Positions 11,073 to 22,978 of a stretch of 64,000 nucleotides of DNA are shown piece after piece. Each line of letters begins with the position of its first letter. Position 1 is the first letter of the stretch. The stretch covers positions 10,397,501 through 10,461,500 of the forward strand of contig CM065394.1 of assembly GCA_033060915.1 (NCBI GenBank), written 5' to 3'. Origin of the DNA: Euryodendron excelsum (lineage: Eukaryota; Streptophyta; Magnoliopsida; Ericales; Pentaphylacaceae). The translations under genes and the position numbers were made by a program. The notes under the pieces are model-generated. The model worked only from the letters and a program-made list of their open reading frames with translations, was not told the DNA's origin and ran no database searches.

Positions 11073-13346
11073 TCAAGCCTTGGGTTCTTCTTCTGCAGCC
11101 TTCTCCCCAGTCCCCTCGACCACCTTCCTGGTCTCCTCAATAGTCTCTCTGACATCGGGAGCTTCCTCAGTCTCAACAGCCTTCCCAACGGCCTCCCCTA
11201 AGGTCTTCTTAAGGACCTCCTCAAGGCATTGGGGAACTCCCTCTAGCAAAGGATCAAGGGCAACAAAGTCTAGCCCAGGGTATGTCTGGGATGCCCTTTC
11301 TCGGGCAAGCTCAAAGCCCTGGGTGAATATGGGCTCCAGCAGGGCTTAGAAGTCATCCCTTTTCTGGAACTCTTGGATCGCCTCAGCTCAGGCCCTAAGG
11401 AGTTCCTATGGAAAAGCAGCAGACTTCCTCTCCAGGTCCTGCCTCAGGGCCTGCCCAGCGCTGAAGTCCAACAGGAGTTTGTTAGCTTCGGCTTTCAGCT
11501 TCTGGCATTCCTCTCAGGTAGACGTGAGGTCTGCAATGGCCGTATTCCTCTCGGCCTAAGTAGTGGCGACATCCTCTTTCAAGGCCCGAGCAGCCACTAC
11601 TTCCTCCTTCATGGCCTAGATCTTGGCAGCGAGGGCACCACTGGCTTGCCTCTTGTCATGGAGGGCCCTCTCTATGTTGGCCAGGTGATGGCCAATCACC
11701 ATGTTCCTCGACAGGGACTGAGAAAGAATAAGATATCAGAACAGAACAAAGAGACAACTAGAATAAAAGGTTAAGAAATGAGAAGACAAGAGAGAAAGAA
11801 ACTCGCCTTGAAGAGATCATGATTCACATCATTCACTAGCCGAGAGTTCGGATGCTTACTCAACCTTTGTGAGTCTACGGGGGTTACCACACTCGCAGAT
11901 TTCTGCTAAGCCTCATCCATGGTGTCCAACACATTACAATCTGAGGCAGCGGGGTCGGCTCGGGACTGGGGGTCGGTAAGAATGATCGTACTCTGTCTCA
12001 GCTCGGCCTGAAGGGGAGGCTTTGCAGCATCTTCTGGGGTCGCGGCCTTCGCCTTCGGCACTAGTGCCTCCTTGGGTGGAGGGGCTTCCTTTGCCATGTC
12101 AACGGCTTTGGCCATCTTCTGGCACTTCGCCTCAGCTTTGGGAGCTGGTTGATTCTCCGTGAGGGGTGGACAATCTATAGGAAAGATGAAATGGAGTCAG
12201 ACAAAGCTTAGGTTATAGAAAGACCAATTCTACATTCACTCCTTTCATGTTCGATGACCAACGCTTCCCTGGTCAGCTCGAGTCCTAAGAGGTAGTTGGC
12301 AAGTGTCTTGACGGTAACCAAGTCCTTGAAGCTCTGGAGTCGTACTCCTGCACCTTCTTTATGTCTGCCTTCAGCCCGTCGAACAGAGTAGGCCTACCCC
12401 AACCTGACACCTACAAGACGCCTAAGTCAAAACGATTGACACTTTAACAAAAAGGTAAAATAAAGTTAATTAAAGAGAGCATACCCTTCTTACTCGGATA
12501 ACCCTATTGCCTGGGGACTCGAGCAGAGAAGTCCGTCTCACATGGAGGGAACTCCCATCCTTCTCTGCTAATTGAAAAGAATCGATCTTTCTAGTTCTTG
12601 TGCGAGGAAGGTAGCTCCTCAACCAAATCGAACTCTAGCACCCTGCCTGAGAAGTACCAAAAACCTTTTCCCCTTTCGGCTGGCCTATAACAGTACAAGA
12701 ATTCATTCGGCATAATGTCCTTCCCGAGAACGATTTGCCAGAAGATCGCACAACCCAGGATTTTCCTCCACCCATTCAGCTGGACCTGCCCGCATGAGAG
12801 GTAAAACCTCTGCAGAATCTCCCTGACAAGCTGAAGAAAGGGTAGGCTCAGACCACTGGCTGTTGCACCCTTGTACACATTGATTTCGCCCTCCTTCACC
12901 AAACACGCCCAGCCCTTGGAGTTGGGAATCCTAAACTTTACCCCTTTTGGGATATGGTAGTCCTTCTGAAGGCTAATAACCTTCTCCCTAGTAAGAACAG
13001 TGGGAATTCCCACAGCCTTATACTCAGGGCCCTCTTCCTCTCCCTTCTCCTCTGCCTCCCCAGATGGGATGACAGCCTCCCTAGGCTGGTCCCTCTCTCC
13101 CCTAATACTGGAGTGAGCTGGCCTAGCCTCTTTCGGCTCCAAAACCGCCAAAGATGCCCCAAAATTACCAACAAAGGCTTCTTTGATTTCATGCCTTACA
13201 ACCCTAAACTCGTTTGAATCGGTCCCCTCAGAAACTGAACTAACATGCTTAGGGTTTTCCATTGTACCCAGGAGCTTATCATGCCTAATCTTATCAAATA
13301 CCAGCTTGAACAACACACACAAGTCTCCAACCACAGACTCTAACAA
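11073..13346 (-). pseudogene. Antisense gene of Tat element, PF04195-like 'gypsy-type transposon' protein
   Basis: Function unknown. The family is common in plant genomes and is carried antisense by some Tat elements. The first exon (13346-12591; Met at 13346 or, more like a start, at 13262, MENPKHVSS) has an acidic linker, then LQKDYHIPKGVKFRIPNSKG, VYKGATASGLSLPFLQLVRE, VQLNGWRKILGCAIF and GFWYFSGRVLEFDLVEELP, the usual order of the domain. WEFPP follows after a stop near 12590. Three likely introns: about 12486-12421 (GTATGC...CTTAG), about 12240-12180 (ends TCCTATAG), and about 11805-11720 (donor GCGAGT, ends TTTCTCAG). The last exon is a charged, coiled-coil-like tail ending EEEPKA and TGA at 11073. 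Stops sit at expected Gln or Trp codons, so it is decayed. Confidence 0.7.
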
Positions 13347-13761
13347 CTCTAGCCTATCGAAAAACCAAGAGAGGTTGGGAATCTGGTCCCTTCCTTCAAA
13401 TATCCAAACAATGTGTGGCTAACCAGTACATACAATTGAAAAATAAGCCTTACCACGACACGGGATGCCGATGGTGAGTTCTGAAGATGATCGGCAAAGC
13501 ATCGTAGAGGGAAGATATTAGATCAACTGGGAGAAGAAGACGAAGATAGAGGTTCCTCTCTTTCTCTCTCTTTTCGTAGTTTGCAGAAAATTTGGTTAAG
13601 GCAAGTGAGGACGCAAAAAGAGAAACCGTCCAACAAAACTCCTCCCTTGTCTTTGAAATCAACGCCCAGATGAACTGCGCTGATGGGGACATCAACGGCT
13701 GATATTTGATAAGTCTCATCAATGGCTAATTGCCAATCCCCAGTTGCCGTGTGGTGGTACG
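13347..13761 (-). promoter_or_regulatory. 5' UTR/promoter region of the antisense gene
   Basis: On the minus strand this has a CT/GA-rich leader, a short ATG-initiated stretch ending at a GTAAGG donor-like site near 13455, and a possible acceptor TTTTTCGATAG near 13360, so a 5' UTR intron is possible. No TATA box is convincing. The segment ends where family A LTR copy b starts. Confidence 0.35.
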
Positions 13762-16700
13762 TGTCGCGCCCCAATTTTTTGCACTTGAAGAAAATACGCA
13801 CAAGTGGAAAAAAACACGATATTCTCTCGTTAGAACTCATCCTCCTAGAAGGACCAGTGCGACTAGGTTTGAATTAAAAATTGATTTGAATAAGGGCTTC
13901 TCAAAAAATTTTGGAGTCACCACCTAACTTGATTAAGGTGAGTTAGGTTACTTAAAACTAAACACAATCTGAAGATTACACTTAGGGTTTTTGAAAAGAT
14001 TTTGAAAACTTCCTCGAGAAAGGGTTTTTTAAGAAAATAGGTTGCTTGGCAACCTTTGAAAAGTTTTAAATCCTTTTTGAAAATAACTCCATTTTGGTCT
14101 TTGAAAATAGTGATTCTAGGTTCAGAAGTTGATTATGTGTAGAGAAGATATCCTAAGATCATCACCCTATCCCGTCTTTACGGTACCTACATGTCTATTC
14201 ACCCTAAGTTCACTTATTTGGAATCTTTGATTAACAATTGTCCACTTATATCCACTTTGAAAAGAATTTACAAAAGAAGTTTGATATGATGCATGATATG
14301 CAAGTGCAAGAAAAAGGTTTTGATTTTGAAAATAGATTTGAAAAGAAAGATTTGATTTTGAAAGAAAGTGTTAGAAAATAGAGATTGAACATAGATTTTA
14401 GAATTAGAAACTTGAAATAGATTATGGAATGAAAATTTGAAAAAGGTTGTGACTGTACCCATGAGGGTTGCCTACGTATTCATTTTTGGGAATCAGGTCA
14501 GTCGTAGTTTAGATAAGAGTTCAATTGAAAATAGACACTTTGAAGTTTTTTGGAAAGTTTAACTTAAAAAGGTTTGACTTAAAAAATGTTTGATTTGAAC
14601 TTGGAATAGAAGACTTAAAATTGAACTTGGAATTGATTTCGATTTGAAATAGAACTTGAGGATTTGAAAATTGAGGAGTAGAACTAGGACTCGATTTGGA
14701 AAGATTGAATTGAGTTTTAAAAACATTTTGACTTGAATTGAAATTGGAAAACCATCTTAGTTTAGAAAATAGTTAAAGCTTCCTATTTTAGTGTTAGGGT
14801 TGAGCTGAGATTTGGTTTGCAAGGGTTTAGGTAGCCTAGGGTTGGGATGTGTTGTTGAATTAGAAAGGTTTGATTTAGATTTGAAAGGTTTGATTTTAGA
14901 AAGTTAGATTTAGGAAATGTTCTACTTAGAAAAGTTCCATTTTAGGAAAGTACCAAATTAGGAAAGTTTCATTTTAGGAAAATTTCATTTTAAGAAAGTT
15001 TTATTTTAGGAAAGTTTCATTTTAGAAAAGTTTTGAATTTGGAAAGTTTTAGAATTTAGAAAGATTTGAAAAGTTGAGATTTGGAAAGGTTTGAAATTAA
15101 GGAAGATTTAATCCTTATTTCCTAAAATAGAAGATTAAATTTTATTTCCAAAAAGAGATGATTTGATTTGTTTTTAAAATTGAAAGATTCGATCTAGTTT
15201 CCTAAATGGGAAGATTTGATTTAGTTTCCTAAATTGAAAAATTGGATTTGCTATGGAATTGAAAAGGTTGAATCTTGAAAATATTGGATTTGGAAAGCTA
15301 TGATTTGGTGTAGAAACAGAGGTTTTAGAAATATAGAATTTGATGTAAAAGATAGTTTTTGGAAACTTATGATTTGAGGCAAAATAAGAAGTCATGTTTT
15401 TAGAAAAGAGCACTAAAGCTTCCTAACCATGGAATCTAGGCTTGACTTGGACTCCAAAAAAAAGAGTTTTGAGAAAAGAGACATTTGAAAAAGAGCTTTT
15501 AGAAAGTAGACTTTTGAAAGGAATTTTTTAAAAAGTGAATTTTTGAAGAGAGTTTTTGGAAAGGAGTTTGAAAAGAATTTTTAGAAAATAGATTTTCGAA
15601 GAGAGTTTTTGGAAAGAAGTTTGTAAAGCAATTTGGAGAATGACTCGAATATAGACTTTAAAAATCTTTTGAATATCTCACTTTCCTAAAACGATTCTAA
15701 CCATGAATAGATTAGAACCATTCCAGAAATGTGATTTTGAAAACAACATGGATTTGAAATATGGACCAATATGATCACATTGAATATCCCACTTTCCTAA
15801 AATAATCCTAACCATAGAATGGCTAGAAGCATCGAAAGATTGTGGTTTTGATGAAAAACAATTTAGGATTTACACCCCAAATATAGACCTTGATGGTCAC
15901 AATGAATATAACACTTTCCTAAAACAACCTAACCATGGAATGGCTAGAATCACTTTAGGATTGTGTTTTTGAAAAGAAGTTTTTGAATGCAAGTTTTGAA
16001 AGAGGATTTTGATGCAAAATTTAAAAACAACTTTTGAAGACAGATTTTGAATGGATGTATGAATATGATATGCATAATGCAAAAAGGGTCATAAACATAC
16101 AAGGTTAGGCTTCACCACATAATCAAGGAGGCCGAATCCACACGGTCTAAGGTTGAACTAAAAGAAAGCCCCCGATATGGTGACTTTCAATAGTCTTTCC
16201 TTTGCATGAATCAAGGAGTCCCTTGTTTCAAGCATGTAAGAAAGGAAGGTAGAAGATAGGGGATTAAAATAGAAGAAAACCCAAGTGGGTTAGGAGGGAG
16301 AAGAGGGAGGGGAAAAATACATAAACGTAAATCGAAAACCTACATTGTCTTCTTCTTGCTTTGCTTATTTTGCTTTGCTTGCTTGGACTTTGGAAACCTT
16401 GAAGTTGCAGCACCTTGAGTCTTCAATAGAGGTTTAGGAGGCTTGTGTTTAAGTGTATAGAGTGTATGGATGTTAGGGTTTAAGTGTATGGAGGGTAGGG
16501 TTTGAAGAGATTTCGAGGAGTTAGGGTTTTGGAGAGGATTCAAACACTATTTTCAAAGAGGCAGCTTTTTTGGACTGAGATTGCGGACCCTTTTCATGTA
16601 GCAGGAGAGTTTGTATTTATAGGCACAAAAATAGCATAGCGCCTGTTGCAATGGCACTAGGGCAAAAATTAGTAGCGCTAAGCTAATTTTTGGTTTGGTG

Positions 16701-18257
16701 CCACTGCTAGTGGCACCAGCCACTTAGGAAAGTTTTTAGGGTGGCAAAAATGTATCTTTCGACCCTTGATATGCAAGGCAAAAGATTTGGATGCCTGTAC
16801 TAGTGACTACCATGTAATTTTTAGCTTGGCTTCACTAGAAGTGACTCCGGAAGGTTTGGGAATGCTTCGGGAGTCCGAGAATGATCCGAAAGGCCGAAAG
16901 TGGTAGAAACCCTTGAAATAGTGTCCAGGGGTAATGCGCTTAGAAAACAATATCGGAATGTTTGGAAAGGCCGACCGGCCCGCTAGGGGCAAAATGGTCA
17001 ATTGAATAAAAAATGTACCGGAATGGACTCGGAATGACCCATGCAAAGGCTTGAAGATTGGAAACACTATCTAGAGTGTTACGGGGGATTGTTGGTTTGA
17101 TACCCAAAGCAGGTATAGTTGGAAAAGGCAATCGGCCCACCAGGAGCAAAACGGTCATTTTGTACCAGGTTCGCCGAAATAGATTCAGAATGCTTCAGAA
17201 AGCTTCTAGAAGATTGGAAATACTATTAGAAGCATCCTTGAGAGGTTACTGGTTTGATACCTAGAGCCGGTGTGGTTCCCGGAGGCAATCGAGTGCTTAG
17301 GGGCAAAATAGTTATTTTGATCGGATGGTACCGGAATTAGTTTAGAACTGACTGGAAGGCATTCGAACATGACAAATTATCCTTGAGACAATCTTATAAA
17401 CGTGGACTTACCGTTCTAAGGACCTAGGTACTTTCTTGAGAAGCGTGCCAAAAAAGGCTCAAGGGGCAGTTTGGTTATTTTTCACTAGAATGGGCTTGCA
17501 GGCACTAGTGTTGACCCGGGTTTTGAGTGATTCCGTCACTCTAATGGTTTGTGACAAGTTGGTTTCCAAAGGTATCCCATTCTTTGGTAAACATGCCACG
17601 ACCAAGAGGTGAGTGCGGTCCCGTGACATAGGGGGTTTGTTGGCAGTTCCTAATATTAACTTGTTTGCGAGTGTTTACGCCACTCTGACGGTTGCGATAT
17701 TTATGAGTGTTTCTGCCACTCTGACGGTGTGCATTCATTCCGGAGACTGCTAGATCTCGAGAAGCAGCTAGGTGGACTTATCGTCTAAGGAATTAACTTT
17801 CTCAAAAGACGTGCCGAATAATGAACATTCGTCATTGGCGGGCTAGCAGGCGCCAAAGGTGAACCGTTCTACCATGTCGGAGACTTGGGTTCCGTCCTGG
17901 TCGACGGTTTTGAAGGGACTTACCATTTTGAAGAGTTTTCTCAGAAAACGTACCAAACTGGATGGACTTACTACCTGAGGAATTAACTTTCTCGAAAGGC
18001 ATGCTGAATTTGATTTGGATTGGAATTGGATTTGATTTGAGATTGAAATAGGGACTTACTTTTTCTAGGAGGACGTGCCAACTAGAATAGGACCGAGCAA
18101 CGCCCCAAGGACATTTTGGTTATTTTGCCTCTGTTAGGCCTAATGGGCCCGCAAAGTGATTGATTGATTGGATTGAGTCAGTAAAACTGGTTTAGAATTG
18201 AATGTGTTTATATCGGTTTGAATGTGAGTCCGATCGGACCAGAAATTGCCAAGCGGG
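13762..18257 (-). mobile_element. Family A LTR copy b (minus), inner end clipped by about 19 bp
   Basis: Minus-strand LTR. Its 3' terminus TGTCGCGCCCC (as read on +) is intact at 13762. The 5' terminus lacks the last bases (CAAAAATGGGGTGCTTACA on + is missing) and copy c starts at once. The A/G-rich tract at 14260-15660 is the complement of the G-poor tract in + copies. It differs from copy c by many substitutions and small indels, so the pair is not a recent duplication. Confidence 0.85.
16614..16621 (-). promoter_or_regulatory. TATA box of LTR copy b
   Basis: TATTTATA on + (TATAAATA on minus), at the conserved LTR position. The palindromic box GGTGCCACTGCTAGTGGCAC lies upstream at about 16690. 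Confidence 0.6.
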
Positions 18258-21200
18258 TGTAAGCACCCCATTTTTGCCCACTCAGTAGTCTTTAGTCTGA
18301 TCGGACTCACATTCCAACCATCACAGACACATTTAAGTCTGAACCAATTTTTTAGACTCAATCCATCAATCGTTTTGCAAGCTTATCGGCCCCAATAGAG
18401 GCAAAATGACCAAAATGCCCTTCTAGTACTGCTCGGCCCAATTCTAGTGGGCACGTTTTCCCGAAGATAGTAAGTCCCTATTTCAATCTCAAATCTAATT
18501 TGAAATCCAATTCCAATCCAAATCAAATTCGGCTCGTCTTTTGACAAAGTTGATTCCTCAGGTGGTAAGCTCATCCAATCCGACACGTTCTTCGAGAAAA
18601 CTCCTCAGAATTGTAAGTCCTTTCAAACCTGTCAATTGGGACAAAACTCAAGTCCCTGAGATAATAGAACAGATCATTTCTAGTGCCTGCTAGCCCACCA
18701 ATATAGAATGTCCGTTATTCGGCACGTCTTTCGAGAAAGTTGATTCCTTAGACGATAAGTCCATATAGCAGCTTCTTGAGATTAGGCAGTCACCAGAATG
18801 AATGCACACCGTTGGAGTGGAAAAAACATTCGTAAACATTGCAACCTTCAGAATGGTGAAAATACTCGCAAACAGGTCGACATTGGGAATTACCAACAAA
18901 GCTCCCATGTCATGGGACCAAACTCACCTATTGGTCGTGATATGTTTACCAAAGGACGAAATACCTTTGGAAACCAACTTGTCACACACTGTCAGAATGA
19001 TGGAAACACTCAAAACCTGGGTCAACACCAGTGCTTGCTAGCCCACTCGGTGAAAAATGACCAAATTGCCCCTCAGGCATTTTTTGGCACGCTTCTCTAA
19101 AAAGTACCGAAGTCCTCAGAGTGGTAAGTCCACCTTTCCAAGATTGTCTCAAGGATAATATGGCATGTTCGATTGCCTTCCAGTCTGTTCTGGACTAATT
19201 CCGGGACCATCCAATCAAAATGACCATTTTGTCCCTAGGCATCTGATTGCCTCCGTGAACCACACCGACTCTAGGTATCAAACTGGTAACCTCCCAAGGA
19301 TGCTTCTAATAGTATTCTTAATCTTTCAACACATTTTTAGATCATTCTGAGTCTATTTCGACGAGTCTGGTGCAAACTGATCATTTTACCCCTAGTGGGT
19401 CGGTTGCCTTTTCCAATCACACTGGCTTTGGGTATCAAATCATAAATCCCCCATAGCACTCTAGATAGTGTTTCTAACGTTCAAGTCCTCTCATGGGACA
19501 TTTTAAGTTCATTCCGATAGTTTTCTAGTGTAGTTAACCATTTTGCCCCTAATGGCTTGGTTGACCATTTTAACAATCTCGATATTGTTTTTGAAGCTTG
19601 TGACCCTCGGGCCACTATTTCAAGCATTTCTATCCATTTTTGGCCTTTCGGATCATCCCTGGCCTCCCAGGAACATTCCCGGACCTTCTAGAGTCACTCC
19701 TAGTAAAGCCAAGCCAAAAATTGCATGGTAGTCACTAGTACATGAGCCCAAATCTTTTGCCTTGCGTATCAAGGGACGAAAGATACATTTCTTGCCGTCC
19801 TAAAAACTTCCCTAAGTGGTTGGTGCCACTAGTAGTGGGTCCTGTGTAAATTTAAGCCTGGCACCACTACAACAAGTGCCAGGTCGGTTTAAGTTGCCTA
19901 TAAATACAGACCCTCCCCCTATGTAAAAGGGTCCGCAATCTTAGTCCAGAAACACTGCCTCTCTGAAAACAAAGCTTGAATCCTCTCCAAACCCTAATTT
20001 CTTCAAGTCTCTTCAAGCCCTAGCCTCCATACACTCTAACCCTAGTTTATATACACTTCATATACTCATACGCTAGCCTCAAAGCAAGCCATTGAAGACT
20101 CAAGTGCTGTAAGTTTGAAGCTCTTAAGGTCCAATTAAAGCAAAGTAAACAAAGGAAGAAGAATTCGAGGTTAGTTATCTCTTTATGTTTATGTACTTCC
20201 CCCCGCTCTCTTCTCCATCCTAACCCACTTAGGTTCTCTTATATTTGAATCCCTTATCTTCTACCTCCCTTTCTTGCATATTTGAAACAATGGATTTCCC
20301 GATTCATACCTAGGAAGAACTGTTGAAATTCACCATGCTAGGGGCTTTCTTATAGCTCAACCTTAGACCATGTGGATTTGACCCTCTTGATTATGTGGTG
20401 AAACCTAACCTTGTATGTTCACGATCTTACTTGTATTATGTATGTCATATTCATTTATCCATTCAAAATTGTCTTCAAAAGTTATTTTCAAAACCTGCAT
20501 CAAAACTCTCTTTCAAAACTTACGTTCAAAATCTTGTTTTCAAAATCACAATCTTAAAGTGATTCTAGCCATTCTATGGTTAGGGTTGTTTTAGGAAAGT
20601 GTTATATTTATTGTGACCATCAAGGTCATATTTTGGGTGTAAACCAAACAATTTCATCAAAACCACAATATTAAGATGATTCTATCCATTTCATGGTTAA
20701 GGTTGTTTTAGAAAAGTATGATATTCAATGTGATCATATTGGTCCATATTTCAAATCCATGTTCTTAAAAATCACCAACTTAAAATGGTTCTAATCTTTT
20801 TATGGTTAGAATTGTTTTAAGAAAGTGAGACATTCAAAAGATTTCAAAATTTCAAATTCAAGCCTTTTTCTAAATTGTTTTTCAAACTTCTTTCCAAAAA
20901 CTCCCTTCAAAAATCTACTTTCTAAAAAAACTCTCTTCAAACTTCTTTCCTAAAAACTCTTTTCAAAGATCTCCTTTTCAAAAGCTCTTTTTCTTGGAGT
21001 CCAAGTTAAGCCCTAGAATCCATGTTAGGGAAATCTTAGTCCTTTTTCCTAAAATCATGACCTCTTTTCTTACATCAAATCACAGGTTTCTAAAACCTCT
21101 TTTCAACATCAAATTATAGGTTTTCAAAAGCTATCTTCTACATCAAATCTTAGATTTTTAAAATCTCTTTTTCTACACCAAAACATAGCTTTCCAAATCC

Positions 21201-22978
21201 AAGATTTTCAAAATTCAACCTTTCTAAATTCGCGTCAAATCTAATATTTCAAATTAGAAAACTAGATCAAATCTTCCAACTTAGGAAACTAAATCAAATC
21301 CTCCAATTTTAAAAACCAAATCAAATCATCTATTTTTTAAAATAAAATTTAATCTTCTACTTTAAGAAATAGGAATCAAATCTTCCTTAATTCAAACCTT
21401 TCTAAATCTTAACTCTTTAAATCTTTCTAAATTCAAGATCTTTTCAAAGTTCAAATATTTCTAAATTCCAAACTTTCCTAAAATGAAACTTTCCTAATAT
21501 AAATTTTACCAAAATTAAAACTTTCCTAAAATGAAACTTTTCCAATTCGAAAACTTTCCTAATTTGACACTTTCCTAAAATGGAACTTTCTTATTTTAAA
21601 AACTCTCCTAATTCAAAGTTTTTCAAAATCCAATCTTTCCTAAACCTAACTTTGTAAATTCATTCAAATCCAATAATCAAGTCAAATCTTTCTAAATCAA
21701 ATCAAATATTTTTCAAATCTTTCTTAAGTCCAACTTTCCTAATTTGAATCTTTCTTAAATTAAAACTTTCTAAAATCAAACCTCTCAAGTATAAATCAAA
21801 CCTTTCCAATTCAAGTACAAGCTTCAACCCTAGGTTACCTAAACCCTAGAAAGCCAAACTCTAGTTCAAACCTAATCCTAAGTTAGGAAGCTTCAACTCT
21901 TTTCTAAAACTAAGATGGTTTTCAAACTCCAATTCAAGTCAAAATGTTTCAAATCTCAATCTCTCCAAATCAAATCCAAGTTCTTCTTTCAAGTTCAATA
22001 TTTTCAAATCAAAATCAATTTCAAAATCCTCAAGCTCTATTTCAAATTAAAATTAATTCCAAAGTCAATTTTAAATCAAAGTTTAACTTCAAGTCTTCAA
22101 TTCAAAGTTCAAATCAAACCTTTTTCAAATCAAATCTTTTCAAATAAAACTTTTCAAAACCCTCAAATTGTTTATTTTCAATTGGACTCTTGTCCGAATT
22201 ACGACTGACCTGATTCCCAACAAAAGGATATGTAGGCAACCGTCATGGGTGCAATTACAACCATTTTTCAAATTTTCAATTACACAACCTTTTTCAACTT
22301 TTCAATTCCACAATCTAATTCAAGTTTTCAATTTCTAAAACTTTCTTTCAAACTGCAAATCTTTTTTTCAAATCTATTTTCAAAATCAAATCTTTCTTCC
22401 CAATCTATTTTCTAAATTAAATTCTTTACTTACACTTGCATGTCATGCATCATGTCAAATTTCTTTTCAAAATTCTTCTCAAAGTGGATATAGTTGGATA
22501 ATGGACAATCGAAGATTCTAAATGAGTGAACCTAGGGTAAATAGACATGTAGGTACTGCAAGGACAGGATAGGGTGATGATCTTAGGATATCTTCCTTAC
22601 AGGTAACTAACCTCTGAACCTAAGATCACTGTTTTTAAACACTAAAACGGAGTTATTTTAAAAAAAGAATTAAATCTTTCCAAAGGTTGTCAAACAACTT
22701 GTTTTCTTAAAAACCCTCTCTCAAGAAAGTTTTCAAAATCTTTTCAAAAATCTTAAGTTTAATCTTTGGATTACACTTAGTTTTAGGTGACTTAACTCAT
22801 CTTAATCAAGTTAGGTGGCGACTCCAAACATTTTCCAAAAGCCCGTAATCAAATCAACTTCTAAATCAAACCTAGTCACACTCGTCCTTCTAGAAGGAGG
22901 AGTTCTAACGAGAGAGTACTATGTTTTTTTCCCACTTGTGCATATTTTTTCTCGAGTGTGAAAAATCGGGGCACGATA
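18258..22978 (+). mobile_element. Family A LTR copy c, full length 4.7 kb
   Basis: Opens TGTAAGCACCCC at 18258 and closes GGGGCACGATA at 22978, where the expected CA has become TA. It has two 157-bp-type units, a TATA box at 19899, the G-poor tract at 20440-22480 and the 3' palindrome CCTTCTAGAAGG near 22890. Flanking 5-mers GCGGG and GCTCG do not make a clear target duplication, so I infer it reached its place by recombination rather than simple insertion. Confidence 0.85.
19899..19906 (+). promoter_or_regulatory. TATA box of LTR copy c
   Basis: TATAAATA at the conserved position. It points right, while copy b's TATA points left, so the head-to-head pair is divergent. Confidence 0.6.

Larger units (their letters stand above)
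7609..13761 (+). mobile_element. Tat-lineage Ty3/gypsy element, internal 3' half
   Basis: Runs from the middle of RT through both RNase H domains and integrase, a 3' untranslated tandem array and an antisense gene, then stops at an inverted family A LTR at 13762. The 5' LTR, gag, protease and start of RT are missing because a copia element sits at 7608. The second, archaeal-type RNase H domain and the antisense extra gene are known traits of plant Tat elements. The 3' LTR probably continues at 34333, beyond the LTR cluster. Confidence 0.75.

Noticed and set aside
12954..13422. + strand frames opposite the antisense gene
   Set aside because: Shadows of the minus-strand PF04195-like exon, which has the recognisable domain.
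13523..13840. 105-codon minus frame
   Set aside because: It crosses the boundary of LTR copy b at 13762, so it joins two unrelated sequences.
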